Shown piece by piece: positions 1 through 5,316 of a DNA stretch of 13,756 bases. Under the pieces are notes generated by a model, which was given only the letters and a program-made list of their open reading frames with translations, ran no database searches and was not told the origin of the DNA. This DNA comes from an uncultured Chloroflexota bacterium. GTDB lineage: Bacteria > Chloroflexota > Anaerolineae > Anaerolineales > Anaerolineaceae. Numbering within the stretch: the stretch's first letter is position 1; each line of letters opens with the position of its first letter. The stretch is taken from NCBI GenBank assembly GCA_902795255.1, contig CADBKS010000061.1:1-13756 (forward strand), read 5' to 3'. The position numbers and the translations under genes were made by a program.

Positions 1-1
1 C

Positions 2-210
2 CTTCGTCAGGAAGGCGCTGCCCTCGGCGTCGGTGTATTCAATTTGTATGCTGCCGACCTTGTCCGCCGAAACCTTGTTTTTATTGTCCTTGAAACAGCA
101 TCGGCCCATCCGGCCTTGAGCGCAGAAACATCCTCTTGCGAAGGATCGAACCTGCGTTCTGCCTTCCATTGGCTGCGAATATCATCGGGCGAAGCCCAGA
201 ATCCTACTGC
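2..210 (-). pseudogene. Possible frameshifted gene fragment at the left edge, unknown product
   Basis: On the minus strand two frames look protein-like and abut. From about 210 to 95 the translation contains SPDDIRSQWKAERRFDPSQE and then ALKAGWADAV. From 94 to 2 another frame reads FKDNKNKVSADKVGSIQIEY followed by TDAEGSAFLTK, open to the window edge. Upstream of 94 that second frame is full of Cys and Arg and looks non-coding, so a single frameshift near 94 would explain both parts. Just upstream the first frame has a hydrophobic run (ILFTVLAGLAVGF), but it overlaps the plus-strand kinase-like segment, so the true boundary is probably near 205-220. I do not recognise the family. It could be a decayed gene, a sequencing error or a contig-end artefact. 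Confidence 0.25.
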
Positions 211-750
211 AAGCCCTGCAAGGACGGTAAAAAGTATTATACGGACGCCGCCGGCAGAGTATGGCGCGTCTATAACTTCGTGAACGACGCGTTTGCGTAC
301 AACACGATCGAGAATCCGGACGTGTTCCGCAAAGCGGGGAAGGCGTTCGGGGAATTCCAGAACCAGCTGGCGGATTTCCCGATCGATACGCTTTATGAAA
401 CGATCCCGCCGCTTCTGATCGAGATCCAGCCGACCCTTGCCCGTGAGAACAAATGGCTTGAACGAAGGACCCGGGTCCGCCAGGCGCTCCAGCAGATCAA
501 CGGCTGTTACAAGGCGCCCGGAAAGATCCGCTCGTCCCGCATCCATGAGGTCGAAGAAGAGATCGATAAGATCACCATGGTCGCACTGGTCGACGCGGAA
601 AAGGTGGCTCTGGATGAAACGGTCATGACGATCCGGCGCTACCGAAGGCGCCGCAGCCTGCTTTTCGCAGTGATCATTTCGCTGATCATTATCCTTGGCG
701 CTGTCTATTACTACCTGCCGTGGATCGCCGAAAAGCTCGGGATCGGCTGA
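136..750 (+). CDS. Chimeric open frame: internal piece of a NahK-type phosphotransferase joined to a single-pass membrane C-terminus
   Basis: The 204-codon frame opens at a TTG with no convincing ribosome binding site; the in-frame stop upstream is at 91-93. Residues about 28-91 (nucleotides 217-408) closely resemble the middle of N-acetylhexosamine 1-kinase (NahK) and related choline-kinase-fold phosphotransferases, with landmarks DGKKYY, WRVYNFV, NPDVFRKAGKAFGEFQNQL and TLYETIP. Family members are about 360 residues. Here the N-terminal nucleotide-binding part and the whole C-terminal catalytic half (HND and DxD motifs) are missing. After ETIP the expected histidine/proline segment is replaced by an unrelated charged helical stretch, an Arg-rich patch (about 167-173) and one membrane helix (about 174-193), then a short tail. 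It cannot be an active kinase. Either it is a remnant spliced into another gene's 3' end, or the sequence here is misassembled. The last 110 codons (410-750) may be the genuine C-terminus of an unrecognised membrane protein. Confidence 0.45.
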   Translation: MRRIEPAFCLPLAANIIGRSPESYCKPCKDGKKYYTDAAGRVWRVYNFVNDAFAYNTIENPDVFRKAGKAFGEFQNQLADFPIDTLYETIPPLLIEIQPTLARENKWLERRTRVRQALQQINGCYKAPGKIRSSRIHEVEEEIDKITMVALVDAEKVALDETVMTIRRYRRRRSLLFAVIISLIIILGAVYYYLPWIAEKLGIG

Positions 751-829
751 CGGAAAAGCTGATCATTGCGGCATGCGGGTGAGTCCGAACATACGGCCGG
801 GAAGAAAAAACAAATCTGTCTGCCCTTGT

Positions 830-884
830 AAAAAAATCGGGGGTGCCGGGACAGCGGGCGGCTTCAGCCGGCCCGCGTCCCCCG
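830..884 (-). terminator. Strong intrinsic terminator, minus strand
   Basis: GGGAC (848-852) pairs with GTCCC (877-881), GCGGGC (854-859) with GCCCGC (871-876), and GGCT (860-863) with AGCC (866-869). An alternative outer helix pairs 839-843 with 879-883. Read on the minus strand the hairpin is followed by seven U (830-836). On the plus strand no T tract follows. It therefore ends a minus-strand transcript coming from the right, although no minus-strand protein gene lies there. Confidence 0.75.
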
Positions 885-1014
885 CTAATAAAACCGGGCA
901 CGGCAGGGCACTTATGCAAACACAAGAGCAGCCGGGCCGCGCCATGCAGCGTTGCTCCTGCACCGTAAGGTGCAGGTTACTCACTTCTGAGTGCCGTGTG
1001 CATTTCAAAGTGAG
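830..1014 (-). ncRNA. Candidate structured small RNA, about 180 nt, unassigned
   Basis: On the minus strand a promoter-like pair (TTGTAC, 16 bases, TATAAG) precedes a region rich in nested pairing and ends at the strong U7 terminator. A closing helix is offered by 990-995 with 907-912, extended by 998-1001 with 898-901. It encloses a perfect hairpin (957-964 with 969-976, loop 965-968) and a second one (926-930 with 953-957, continued by 931-934 with 947-950). The second hairpin contains a pair that is G.U only when read on the minus strand (A.C on the plus), which supports the minus orientation. A competing 5' hairpin pairs 980-986 with 1008-1014. No credible minus-strand gene follows, so a free small RNA is likelier than a leader. 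I could not match it to 6S, SRP, RNase P, tmRNA or a riboswitch I know. Alternatively it could be the plus-strand leader of the glycosyltransferase gene. Confidence 0.45.
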
Positions 1015-1016
1015 CT

Positions 1017-1044
1017 CTTATAGTTAGAGGCCGTACATGTACAA
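1017..1044 (-). promoter_or_regulatory. Candidate promoter of the minus-strand RNA
   Basis: Read on the minus strand: -35 TTGTAC (1039-1044), 16-base spacer, -10 TATAAG (1017-1022). The predicted start is near 1008-1011. It overlaps the start codon of the plus-strand glycosyltransferase gene. The -10 is good and the -35 mediocre. Confidence 0.4.
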
Positions 1045-1987
1045 AACTGCTGTTCTGATCCCCTGTTATAACGAGGCGGAGACGGTCGCGAAGGTCGTCC
1101 GTGATTTCCGCCGCGTACTTCCGGAGGCGGAGATCTATGTTTACGATAACAACTCCACCGACGGTTCGGGCGATCTTGCCCGTGAGGCCGGTGCGATCGT
1201 CCGGCACGAGTACCGCCAGGGAAAGGGCAATGTCCTCCGGGCGATGTTCAGTGATATCGACGCGGACTGCTATATCATGGTGGACGCTGATGACACCTAT
1301 CCGGCTGAAAATGCCCCGGAGATGGAGCGGATCATCCTGGACGGCCGGGCCGATATGGTGATCGGGGACCGTCTGAATACCACGTATTTCAGGGAAAACA
1401 AGCGCCCGTTCCATGACTTCGGCAACCGGCTGGTGCGCTGGCTGGTCAATTCGCTTTTTGAGGGCGATCTGCAGGATATCATGACGGGATACCGGGCCAT
1501 GAACCGGAAATTCGTGAAGGAATACCCGCTGCTTTCAAAGGGCTTTGAGGTTGAGACGGAGATGTCGCTGTTCGCGCTGGACGGGAATTATCTGGTCCGG
1601 GAGATCCCGGTCGATTACCGCGACCGCCCTTCGGGAAGTGAGTCCAAGCTCAACACGTTTTCCGACGGCTTCCGCGTCCTGAAAATGATCGTGATGCTGT
1701 TCCGGGATTACAAACCCTTATGGTTTTTCGGTGTCCTTTCAGGACTCTGTTTCCTGCTCGGGACCGTTCTGTTTATCCCGATCCTGCATGAATTTGCGGT
1801 GACGCACCTGGTCGAACGTTTCCCGACCCTTTTTGTCAGTATTTTCCTGTATATGGCTTCGCTGCTATTCTTCTGCTCCGGGATGATCCTGGACGTGCTG
1901 AAGAATAACCAGCGCAAGACCCGGGAGCTGCTGGTCAAGCAGATCCATCGGGAGAGCCGTGACCGCGGGACCGGAAGCGGATCGTAA
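1037..1987 (+). CDS. GT2 glycosyltransferase with two C-terminal membrane helices (DPM1/GtrB-like)
   Basis: This 316-residue protein has a GT-A fold glycosyltransferase domain of family 2 (about residues 1-215) followed by two membrane helices (about 228-252 and 264-288) and a short basic tail. Visible motifs are IPCYNE (8-13), the nucleotide-binding DNNSTDGS (37-44), the metal-binding DADD (83-86), GDRL (110-113) and DIMTGYRAMNRKF (147-159). This layout matches polyprenyl-phosphate glycosyltransferases such as dolichol-phosphate mannose synthase-like and GtrB proteins, which move a sugar from a nucleotide donor to a lipid phosphate on the cytoplasmic face of the membrane. Donor and acceptor cannot be read from sequence. 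The start is ATG at 1037 with a modest AGAGG about seven bases upstream. The gene appears monocistronic: the hairpin terminator at 2029-2059 separates it from the next small gene. No flippase or other glycan gene is in view, so the pathway is unknown. Confidence 0.85.
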   Translation: MYKTAVLIPCYNEAETVAKVVRDFRRVLPEAEIYVYDNNSTDGSGDLAREAGAIVRHEYRQGKGNVLRAMFSDIDADCYIMVDADDTYPAENAPEMERIILDGRADMVIGDRLNTTYFRENKRPFHDFGNRLVRWLVNSLFEGDLQDIMTGYRAMNRKFVKEYPLLSKGFEVETEMSLFALDGNYLVREIPVDYRDRPSGSESKLNTFSDGFRVLKMIVMLFRDYKPLWFFGVLSGLCFLLGTVLFIPILHEFAVTHLVERFPTLFVSIFLYMASLLFFCSGMILDVLKNNQRKTRELLVKQIHRESRDRGTGSGS

Positions 1988-2028
1988 GCGCTTCCCGAAT
2001 GCATTGCCCGGGCTGAGATACAAATGGG

Positions 2029-2059
2029 CAGACCGTCTCTGTCGGGAGACGGCTGTTTT
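2029..2059 (+). terminator. Intrinsic terminator after the glycosyltransferase gene
   Basis: CCGTCTC (2033-2039) pairs with GAGACGG (2046-2052). CAG (2029-2031) pairs with CTG (2053-2055) across one bulged base, and TTTT follows. It lies about 40 bases beyond the stop codon at 1985-1987. Confidence 0.65.
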
Positions 2060-2179
2060 GATGCTGATGCCCGAACGCGTTCCATGTCCGAAGCCGCGGG
2101 TCCCGGACCCGATGTCGGATTTTCATAACGCGGCGCGGAATATGACGAATATGATGATAGAATGAAAGTCGGAGGAATT

Positions 2180-2380
2180 ATGTCGGAAAAAACGAAATAT
2201 TATCTGAAAGCTGTTTTATGCGTTGCGGTCTTTATTGCCGTATATAACCTGCTGGATCTGCTGTGGGCGGCCGTGATCACGAAAAGTCCCTATGTCTTCA
2301 GACCGATGTCGGATCTGATGGTCCCGATCGTGGTCGGCCTGGTGTTTTATTTTGTGACTTATAAAAAACCGGAAAAATAA
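2180..2380 (+). CDS. Small two-helix membrane protein, unknown function
   Basis: The 66-residue product has a lysine-bearing N-terminus, a membrane helix at about 8-30, a short loop (ITKSPYVFRPMSD), a second helix at about 46-61 and a KKPEK tail, so it is probably an inner-membrane hairpin protein. An in-frame ATG exists at 2162, but the start at 2180 is preferred because a clear GGAGG (2171-2175) lies four bases before it. It sits behind the terminator of the glycosyltransferase gene and ahead of its own terminators, so it is likely transcribed alone. I do not recognise a family. Confidence 0.6.
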   Translation: MSEKTKYYLKAVLCVAVFIAVYNLLDLLWAAVITKSPYVFRPMSDLMVPIVVGLVFYFVTYKKPEK

Positions 2381-2386
2381 CGCTTT

Positions 2387-2405
2387 CGGCACGGAGCCGT
2401 TTTTA
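2387..2405 (+). terminator. Short weak hairpin with T run after the small membrane protein
   Basis: CGGC (2387-2390) pairs with GCCG (2396-2399) and TTTTT follows. The stem is only four pairs, so the stronger hairpin at 2431-2464 is probably the main stop. Confidence 0.3.
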
Positions 2406-2430
2406 TAAGGCGGATACGTGCTGCTCCGAT

Positions 2431-2464
2431 AAAAAAGGCTGTTCCAAGTGGGAACAGCCTTTTT
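2431..2464. terminator. Bidirectional intrinsic terminator between convergent genes
   Basis: GGCTGTTCC (2437-2445) pairs perfectly with GGAACAGCC (2451-2459). It is flanked by six A on the left and five T on the right, so it can stop the plus-strand small membrane gene and the minus-strand aminotransferase gene alike. Confidence 0.85.
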
Positions 2465-2487
2465 CTTCATAAGCCGGATGGCGGTCT

Positions 2488-3642
2488 TTATTTCTTTACT
2501 TTCTTCACAAAATCGCCGATGCGGTTGAGCGCTTCTTCGATCCGTTCGTATTTGACCGCGTAGCTGCAGCGGACATGTCCTTCACCGCAGACACCGAAAC
2601 CGCAGCCCGGGATCACCGCGACCTTGCATTCCGCCAGCAGACGGTCGGCAAAAGTGGTGGAGTCCAGTCCGGTTTCTTTGATATACGGGAAGGCATAGAA
2701 CGCGCCTTTGGGTTCAAATGTGTACAGCCCGAGCGAATTCAGCCCGTCGACGATCAGCCGGCGTCTGCGGTCATATTCTTTCCGCATCCGTTCGACGTCG
2801 TCTTCACAGTCGCGCATGGCAACGATCCCGATCTCCTGGGCGATGGTCGGTGCGGACATGATCAGGTACTGGTGGATCTTGTACAGCTGGGAGATCAGGT
2901 GTTTCGGGCCGCAGACATAACCGAGGCGCCAGCCGGTCATGGCATAGGATTTGGAGAAACCGCTGACGATGAAGGTCCGGTCGCGGGCACCGTTCAGGGA
3001 CGCGAAATTGACGTGTTCCACACCATAGATCAGCCGTTCATAGATCTCATCGGAAATGACCGCCAGATCATGTTTTGCCGCAAGATCGGCGACCTGCTGC
3101 AGCTTTTCACGGGAGGCAACGGCCCCGGTCGGGTTGTTCGGGAAACCGAGCAGGATCCCGCGGGTCCGCGGGGTGATGGCGTCTTCGATCGCCTGGACGT
3201 TCAGGTCGAAGTTGTCTTCCAGCCGGCAGGGAACTTCCACCGGCACACCGTTTGCCAGCTCGACGCTTGCCTGATAGGAGACGAAACAGGGTGTTACCAC
3301 GATCATCTCATCCCCGGGGTTGAGGATCGTGCAGGCAGCCAGGTACAGGGCTTCGGAGGCCCCGACGGTCACGATGATCTCGGATTCGGGATCGTAGCGG
3401 ACCCCGTAAAGTGCGTTGAGCCGGTCGGAGATGGCTTCGCGCAGTTCATAAATACCCGCGTTTGCGGTGTAATGGGTGTTTCCGTGTTTCAGCGCTTCTG
3501 CAGCCGCAGCCATCAGTTTATCGGGGGAAGTAAAGTCAGGTTCTCCGATGCCGAGCGTTACGACATCGCTCGGAACGGCAAAGTATTTTCGAATTGCGGA
3601 TGGTTTCAGGTTCAGAACACGTTCTGAAATGTTATTCCACAT
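2488..3642 (-). CDS. PLP-dependent aminotransferase, class I/II (aspartate/PatA-like group)
   Basis: The 384-residue product is a complete fold-type I aminotransferase, which moves an amino group between an amino acid and a 2-oxo acid in the cytoplasm using pyridoxal phosphate. Visible landmarks are GEPDF (33-37), the YTANAGIYELREA entrance loop (58-70), NNPTG with cofactor-contacting Asn170 (169-173), SDEIYERLIY with Asp198 (197-206), SGFSKSYAMTGWRLGY with the Schiff-base Lys231 and Arg239 (227-242), and the carboxylate-binding Arg358 in HVRCSYA. This pattern is usual for the Igamma subgroup containing thermophilic aspartate aminotransferases and PatA-type N-acetyl-diaminopimelate aminotransferases; substrate cannot be fixed from sequence. 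The start is ATG at 3642, preceded by AAGGAGG; an ATG 21 codons upstream would run through that site. The gene stands alone with its own leader and ends at the bidirectional terminator at 2431-2464. Confidence 0.93.
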   Translation of the reverse strand: MWNNISERVLNLKPSAIRKYFAVPSDVVTLGIGEPDFTSPDKLMAAAAEALKHGNTHYTANAGIYELREAISDRLNALYGVRYDPESEIIVTVGASEALYLAACTILNPGDEMIVVTPCFVSYQASVELANGVPVEVPCRLEDNFDLNVQAIEDAITPRTRGILLGFPNNPTGAVASREKLQQVADLAAKHDLAVISDEIYERLIYGVEHVNFASLNGARDRTFIVSGFSKSYAMTGWRLGYVCGPKHLISQLYKIHQYLIMSAPTIAQEIGIVAMRDCEDDVERMRKEYDRRRRLIVDGLNSLGLYTFEPKGAFYAFPYIKETGLDSTTFADRLLAECKVAVIPGCGFGVCGEGHVRCSYAVKYERIEEALNRIGDFVKKVKK

Positions 3643-3657
3643 AGATCCTCCTTGGTG

Positions 3658-3779
3658 ACGGGAAGATTCAGCAGAAATGCGGGTAAATTGATGCCGGAGG
3701 TGCATACCGTAATTCTGCGCTCATGCAGTTTTTATTCGATCGTACAGGTTTTGGATTTCAACCGATTGCAGTTTCCCGT
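3658..3779 (-). promoter_or_regulatory. Possibly structured 5' leader of the aminotransferase gene
   Basis: If transcription begins below the -10 at 3794-3799, the leader is about 140 bases. ACGGGAA near its 5' end (3773-3779) can pair with UUCCCGU (3658-3664) just before the ribosome binding site. Inside, GCAGAA (3713-3718) pairs with UUCUGC (3670-3675), enclosing GGUA/UACC and AUGC/GCAU. A CUGC-GCAG hairpin around 3715-3728 competes with the inner helix. I match it to no riboswitch or T-box I know. The pairing could be chance. Confidence 0.25.
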
Positions 3780-3793
3780 TTACAATTGTGGGA

Positions 3794-3799
3794 ATTATA
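3794..3799 (-). promoter_or_regulatory. Candidate -10 element for the aminotransferase gene
   Basis: Perfect TATAAT on the minus strand about 150 bases before the start codon. No good -35 sits 16-18 bases further upstream, where the sequence is A-rich. Confidence 0.35.
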
Positions 3800-3843
3800 G
3801 CACCTTTTTGCGGAATCCTTTTTTAGTTTTTACATTTTTACGG

Positions 3844-3849
3844 TATACT
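3844..3849 (+). promoter_or_regulatory. Candidate -10 element for the tRNA-Pro gene
   Basis: TATACT ends 13 bases before the first base of the mature tRNA. The region upstream is T-rich and the -35 is poor. Spacing fits a short 5' leader removed by RNase P. Confidence 0.4.
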
Positions 3850-3862
3850 GTTACATCAGATT

Positions 3863-3935
3863 CGGGGTGTAGCGCAGTTGGTAGCGCACCGCGTTTGGGA
3901 CGCGGGGGTCCGCGGTTCGAGTCCGCGCACCCCGA
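3863..3935 (+). tRNA. tRNA-Pro (anticodon TGG)
   Basis: A complete cloverleaf can be drawn. The acceptor stem is CGGGGTG (3863-3869) with CACCCCG (3928-3934) and discriminator A3935. The D stem is GCGC/GCGC (3872-3875, 3884-3887). The anticodon stem is CCGCG/CGCGG around loop TTTGGGA (3894-3900), giving anticodon TGG. The T stem is CGCGG/CCGCG with loop TTCGAGT (3916-3922). The CGGGG start is typical of bacterial tRNA-Pro. It decodes CCN proline codons, mainly CCA. The 3' CCA is not encoded and must be added by nucleotidyltransferase. It stands alone, with a T tract directly after it. Confidence 0.97.
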
Positions 3936-3936
3936 C

Positions 3937-3944
3937 TTTTTTTT
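3937..3944 (+). terminator. T8 tract terminating the tRNA-Pro transcript
   Basis: Eight T follow the tRNA after one base (C3936). The GC-rich T arm and acceptor stem probably serve as the terminator hairpin, as is common for solitary tRNA genes. Confidence 0.55.
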
Positions 3945-3961
3945 AATTCCCTTATTCCGTA

Positions 3962-4963
3962 TCAGTAAAGACAGCCTGACGGGTCCTGCAGGGTGATATC
4001 CCCGTCTCCCCGCCCCAGCCCGTACGTGCCGTACCGGCCGTAGATCAGCATATTGGCCCGGCCGACGGTGGCTTTGGCGGAAGCATATTCCGTAAATCCC
4101 GAGCAGTAGACTTCGTTCGCGGTCCCGTTAACAACGACACTGGCGCTGCGCACGACCGTTTCCCCGTAGATCGCCCGTCCGCCCGCGTAGACCCGGTCCA
4201 CTTCGCCGTTGACGATCACCAGCGCTTTGTTGACAGTCGAGCTGTACCCTTCCCGGTCTGACTGCCCGCCCGCATAGACCCAGTAGGCTTTGCCGTCGAT
4301 GATGATGGTGCTTTCCGGTGCTTCCACACTGTGCCCTGCGTATGTTACATATCCGCCCATGATCATGGTCATCTTTGAAAAAGTGACGGTCCTGTCGATG
4401 ATCAGCGGGATCCCGTTGCAGAAGAACCATACCGAACGGTCTTTCGGCCAGACGGTCCGCTCCGCGCTGCTGTCGGAAGTGATGCGCAGCGATGTGATCC
4501 CCCTTCCGATCGGAACGGAAACACCGGCCTGCGGTTCTTCCGTATCACTGACCATGCGGATCGTCACATTGCCCGCGTTGGAGGGAATGTGCTGTACGGC
4601 TTCGGACAGGGTCTTATACTGCCCGGAGTCTCCCACCGTAAGGTCGGTGGTATAACGGCTTGCGGGAATATTCCAGACGGGAGCGGGGCCATACGGGATC
4701 GGCGGCCGGGCGCTGAGCGGGAAATTCCATTTATTGATCGGCAGCCCGCTGCTGCCCTGCGGCTCCGGGGTGGCAGCCGGCCACTGCAGTTCGATCGTAT
4801 TTCCGCCACCGTTTTGATTCTGGATGGCGTCAAGGGTGGCCTGAAGCTGCATGATCCGGATCTGCTCTTCGAGATACTCTGCTGTGGCCTGATAATTCTG
4901 AGCGGATACAGCCGCTGAGATCATCAGGAAGGCGAGCAATATGGCAAAGAATGTCTTTTTCAT
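3962..4963 (-). CDS. Secreted protein with coiled-coil/proline-rich N-terminus and beta-helix-like VYAGG repeats
   Basis: The 333-residue product starts with a classical signal peptide: MKK, a hydrophobic core, and a predicted cut after AVSA (residue 21). Next come a short Gln/Glu-rich helical stretch (about 24-50), a Pro-rich linker (about 60-100), and a domain opening with GQYKTLSEAVQHIPSNAGNV (114-133). That phrase resembles the start of pectate-lyase-like right-handed beta-helix proteins. The C-terminal third shows a degenerate repeat of about 28 residues, marked by WVYAGG (228-233), RVYAGG (257-262) and EVYCSG (285-290), each preceded by a strand of the type VIVNGEV. No LPXTG, membrane anchor or catalytic motif is visible, and the chain ends GCLY. 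A role in surface binding or display is plausible but not shown. The start is ATG at 4963, seven bases after AAGGAGG. No clear terminator follows its stop, where it converges on the tRNA. Confidence 0.8.
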   Translation of the reverse strand: MKKTFFAILLAFLMISAAVSAQNYQATAEYLEEQIRIMQLQATLDAIQNQNGGGNTIELQWPAATPEPQGSSGLPINKWNFPLSARPPIPYGPAPVWNIPASRYTTDLTVGDSGQYKTLSEAVQHIPSNAGNVTIRMVSDTEEPQAGVSVPIGRGITSLRITSDSSAERTVWPKDRSVWFFCNGIPLIIDRTVTFSKMTMIMGGYVTYAGHSVEAPESTIIIDGKAYWVYAGGQSDREGYSSTVNKALVIVNGEVDRVYAGGRAIYGETVVRSASVVVNGTANEVYCSGFTEYASAKATVGRANMLIYGRYGTYGLGRGDGDITLQDPSGCLY

Positions 4964-5018
4964 GCTGTCCTCCTTCTCTGTCGGGTCTGTTTTAATTCGG
5001 CGGAATATTCCTTCTGTA

Positions 5019-5047
5019 ATTATAGTCCGGATATCCGCGCCTGTTAT
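5019..5047 (-). promoter_or_regulatory. Promoter of the secreted repeat protein gene
   Basis: On the minus strand: -35 ATAACA (5042-5047, four of six consensus bases), 17-base spacer, perfect -10 TATAAT (5019-5024). The predicted start near 5012 gives a leader of about 50 bases ending in AAGGAGG. Confidence 0.6.
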
Positions 5048-5155
5048 TTATACTTCTTCCGCGCTCCGGAAGTTCCTGCCTGCAATTTCTCATAAAATCG
5101 GATGAATTTCTTCACATTTCCGTTCGGACAGCGGAACTGCGGGAAAAAGCTCACG

Positions 5156-5184
5156 TTGACAGATTTATTCGTGTGGATTATGAT
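5156..5184 (+). promoter_or_regulatory. Strong sigma-70/A promoter of the adenine deaminase gene
   Basis: Perfect -35 TTGACA (5156-5161), exact 17-base spacer, -10 TATGAT (5179-5184, five of six). The predicted start near 5191 leaves a leader of about 125 bases. Confidence 0.8.
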
Positions 5185-5261
5185 AAACCAACAAACATAT
5201 CGACCGAAACAGGGCATTGGGACCTGCTGTTGTAAATGGTTTTGTAATCAGATGAATGATG

Positions 5262-5296
5262 ACTGTGAAGAGCAGTTTTTTTTCATATTTGCTCTT
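5262..5296 (+). promoter_or_regulatory. Hairpins with a U8 run in the adenine deaminase leader
   Basis: AAGAGCA (5268-5274) pairs with TGCTCTT (5290-5296) around a loop containing eight T (5276-5283). Alternatively ACTG (5262-5265) pairs with CAGT (5273-5276) directly before that T run, like a weak terminator. CTGCT (5224-5228) could pair with AGCAG (5271-5275) and block it. The leader lacks the conserved core of the purine riboswitch. Attenuation is possible but unproven. Confidence 0.3.
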
Positions 5297-5316
5297 TGAC
5301 CGGGAAAGGAGACTTT

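Larger units (their letters stand above)
4964..5316. other. 353-base divergent intergenic region, no gene seen
   Basis: It lies between the minus-strand secreted-protein gene and the plus-strand adenine deaminase gene. It holds one good promoter for each gene (5019-5047 minus, 5156-5184 plus), their leaders and a hairpin near 5268-5296. A 65-codon frame at 5102-5299 crosses the adenine deaminase promoter, has no ribosome binding site and looks non-coding. Confidence 0.7.

Noticed and set aside
7..546. Minus-strand 179-codon frame at the left edge taken as one gene
   Set aside because: Its first two thirds run antisense to the kinase-like segment and look non-coding. Only the part beyond about 210 is protein-like, and that appears frameshifted; reported as a fragment instead.
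1959..2165. 68-codon plus-strand frame after the glycosyltransferase gene
   Set aside because: It spans the terminator hairpin at 2029-2059, overlaps the upstream gene and has an unnatural composition.
2575..3627. 350-codon plus-strand frame opposite the aminotransferase gene
   Set aside because: It mirrors the codon pattern of a clearly real gene, is rich in Asp, Gly and Gln in an antisense-like way, has no ribosome binding site and resembles no family.
3652..3996. 114-codon plus-strand frame across the tRNA gene
   Set aside because: It reads through the aminotransferase leader and the whole tRNA-Pro, so it is fortuitous.
5191..5316. Purine riboswitch in the ade leader
   Set aside because: The conserved junction and loop-loop bases of the purine aptamer are not present in this sequence.
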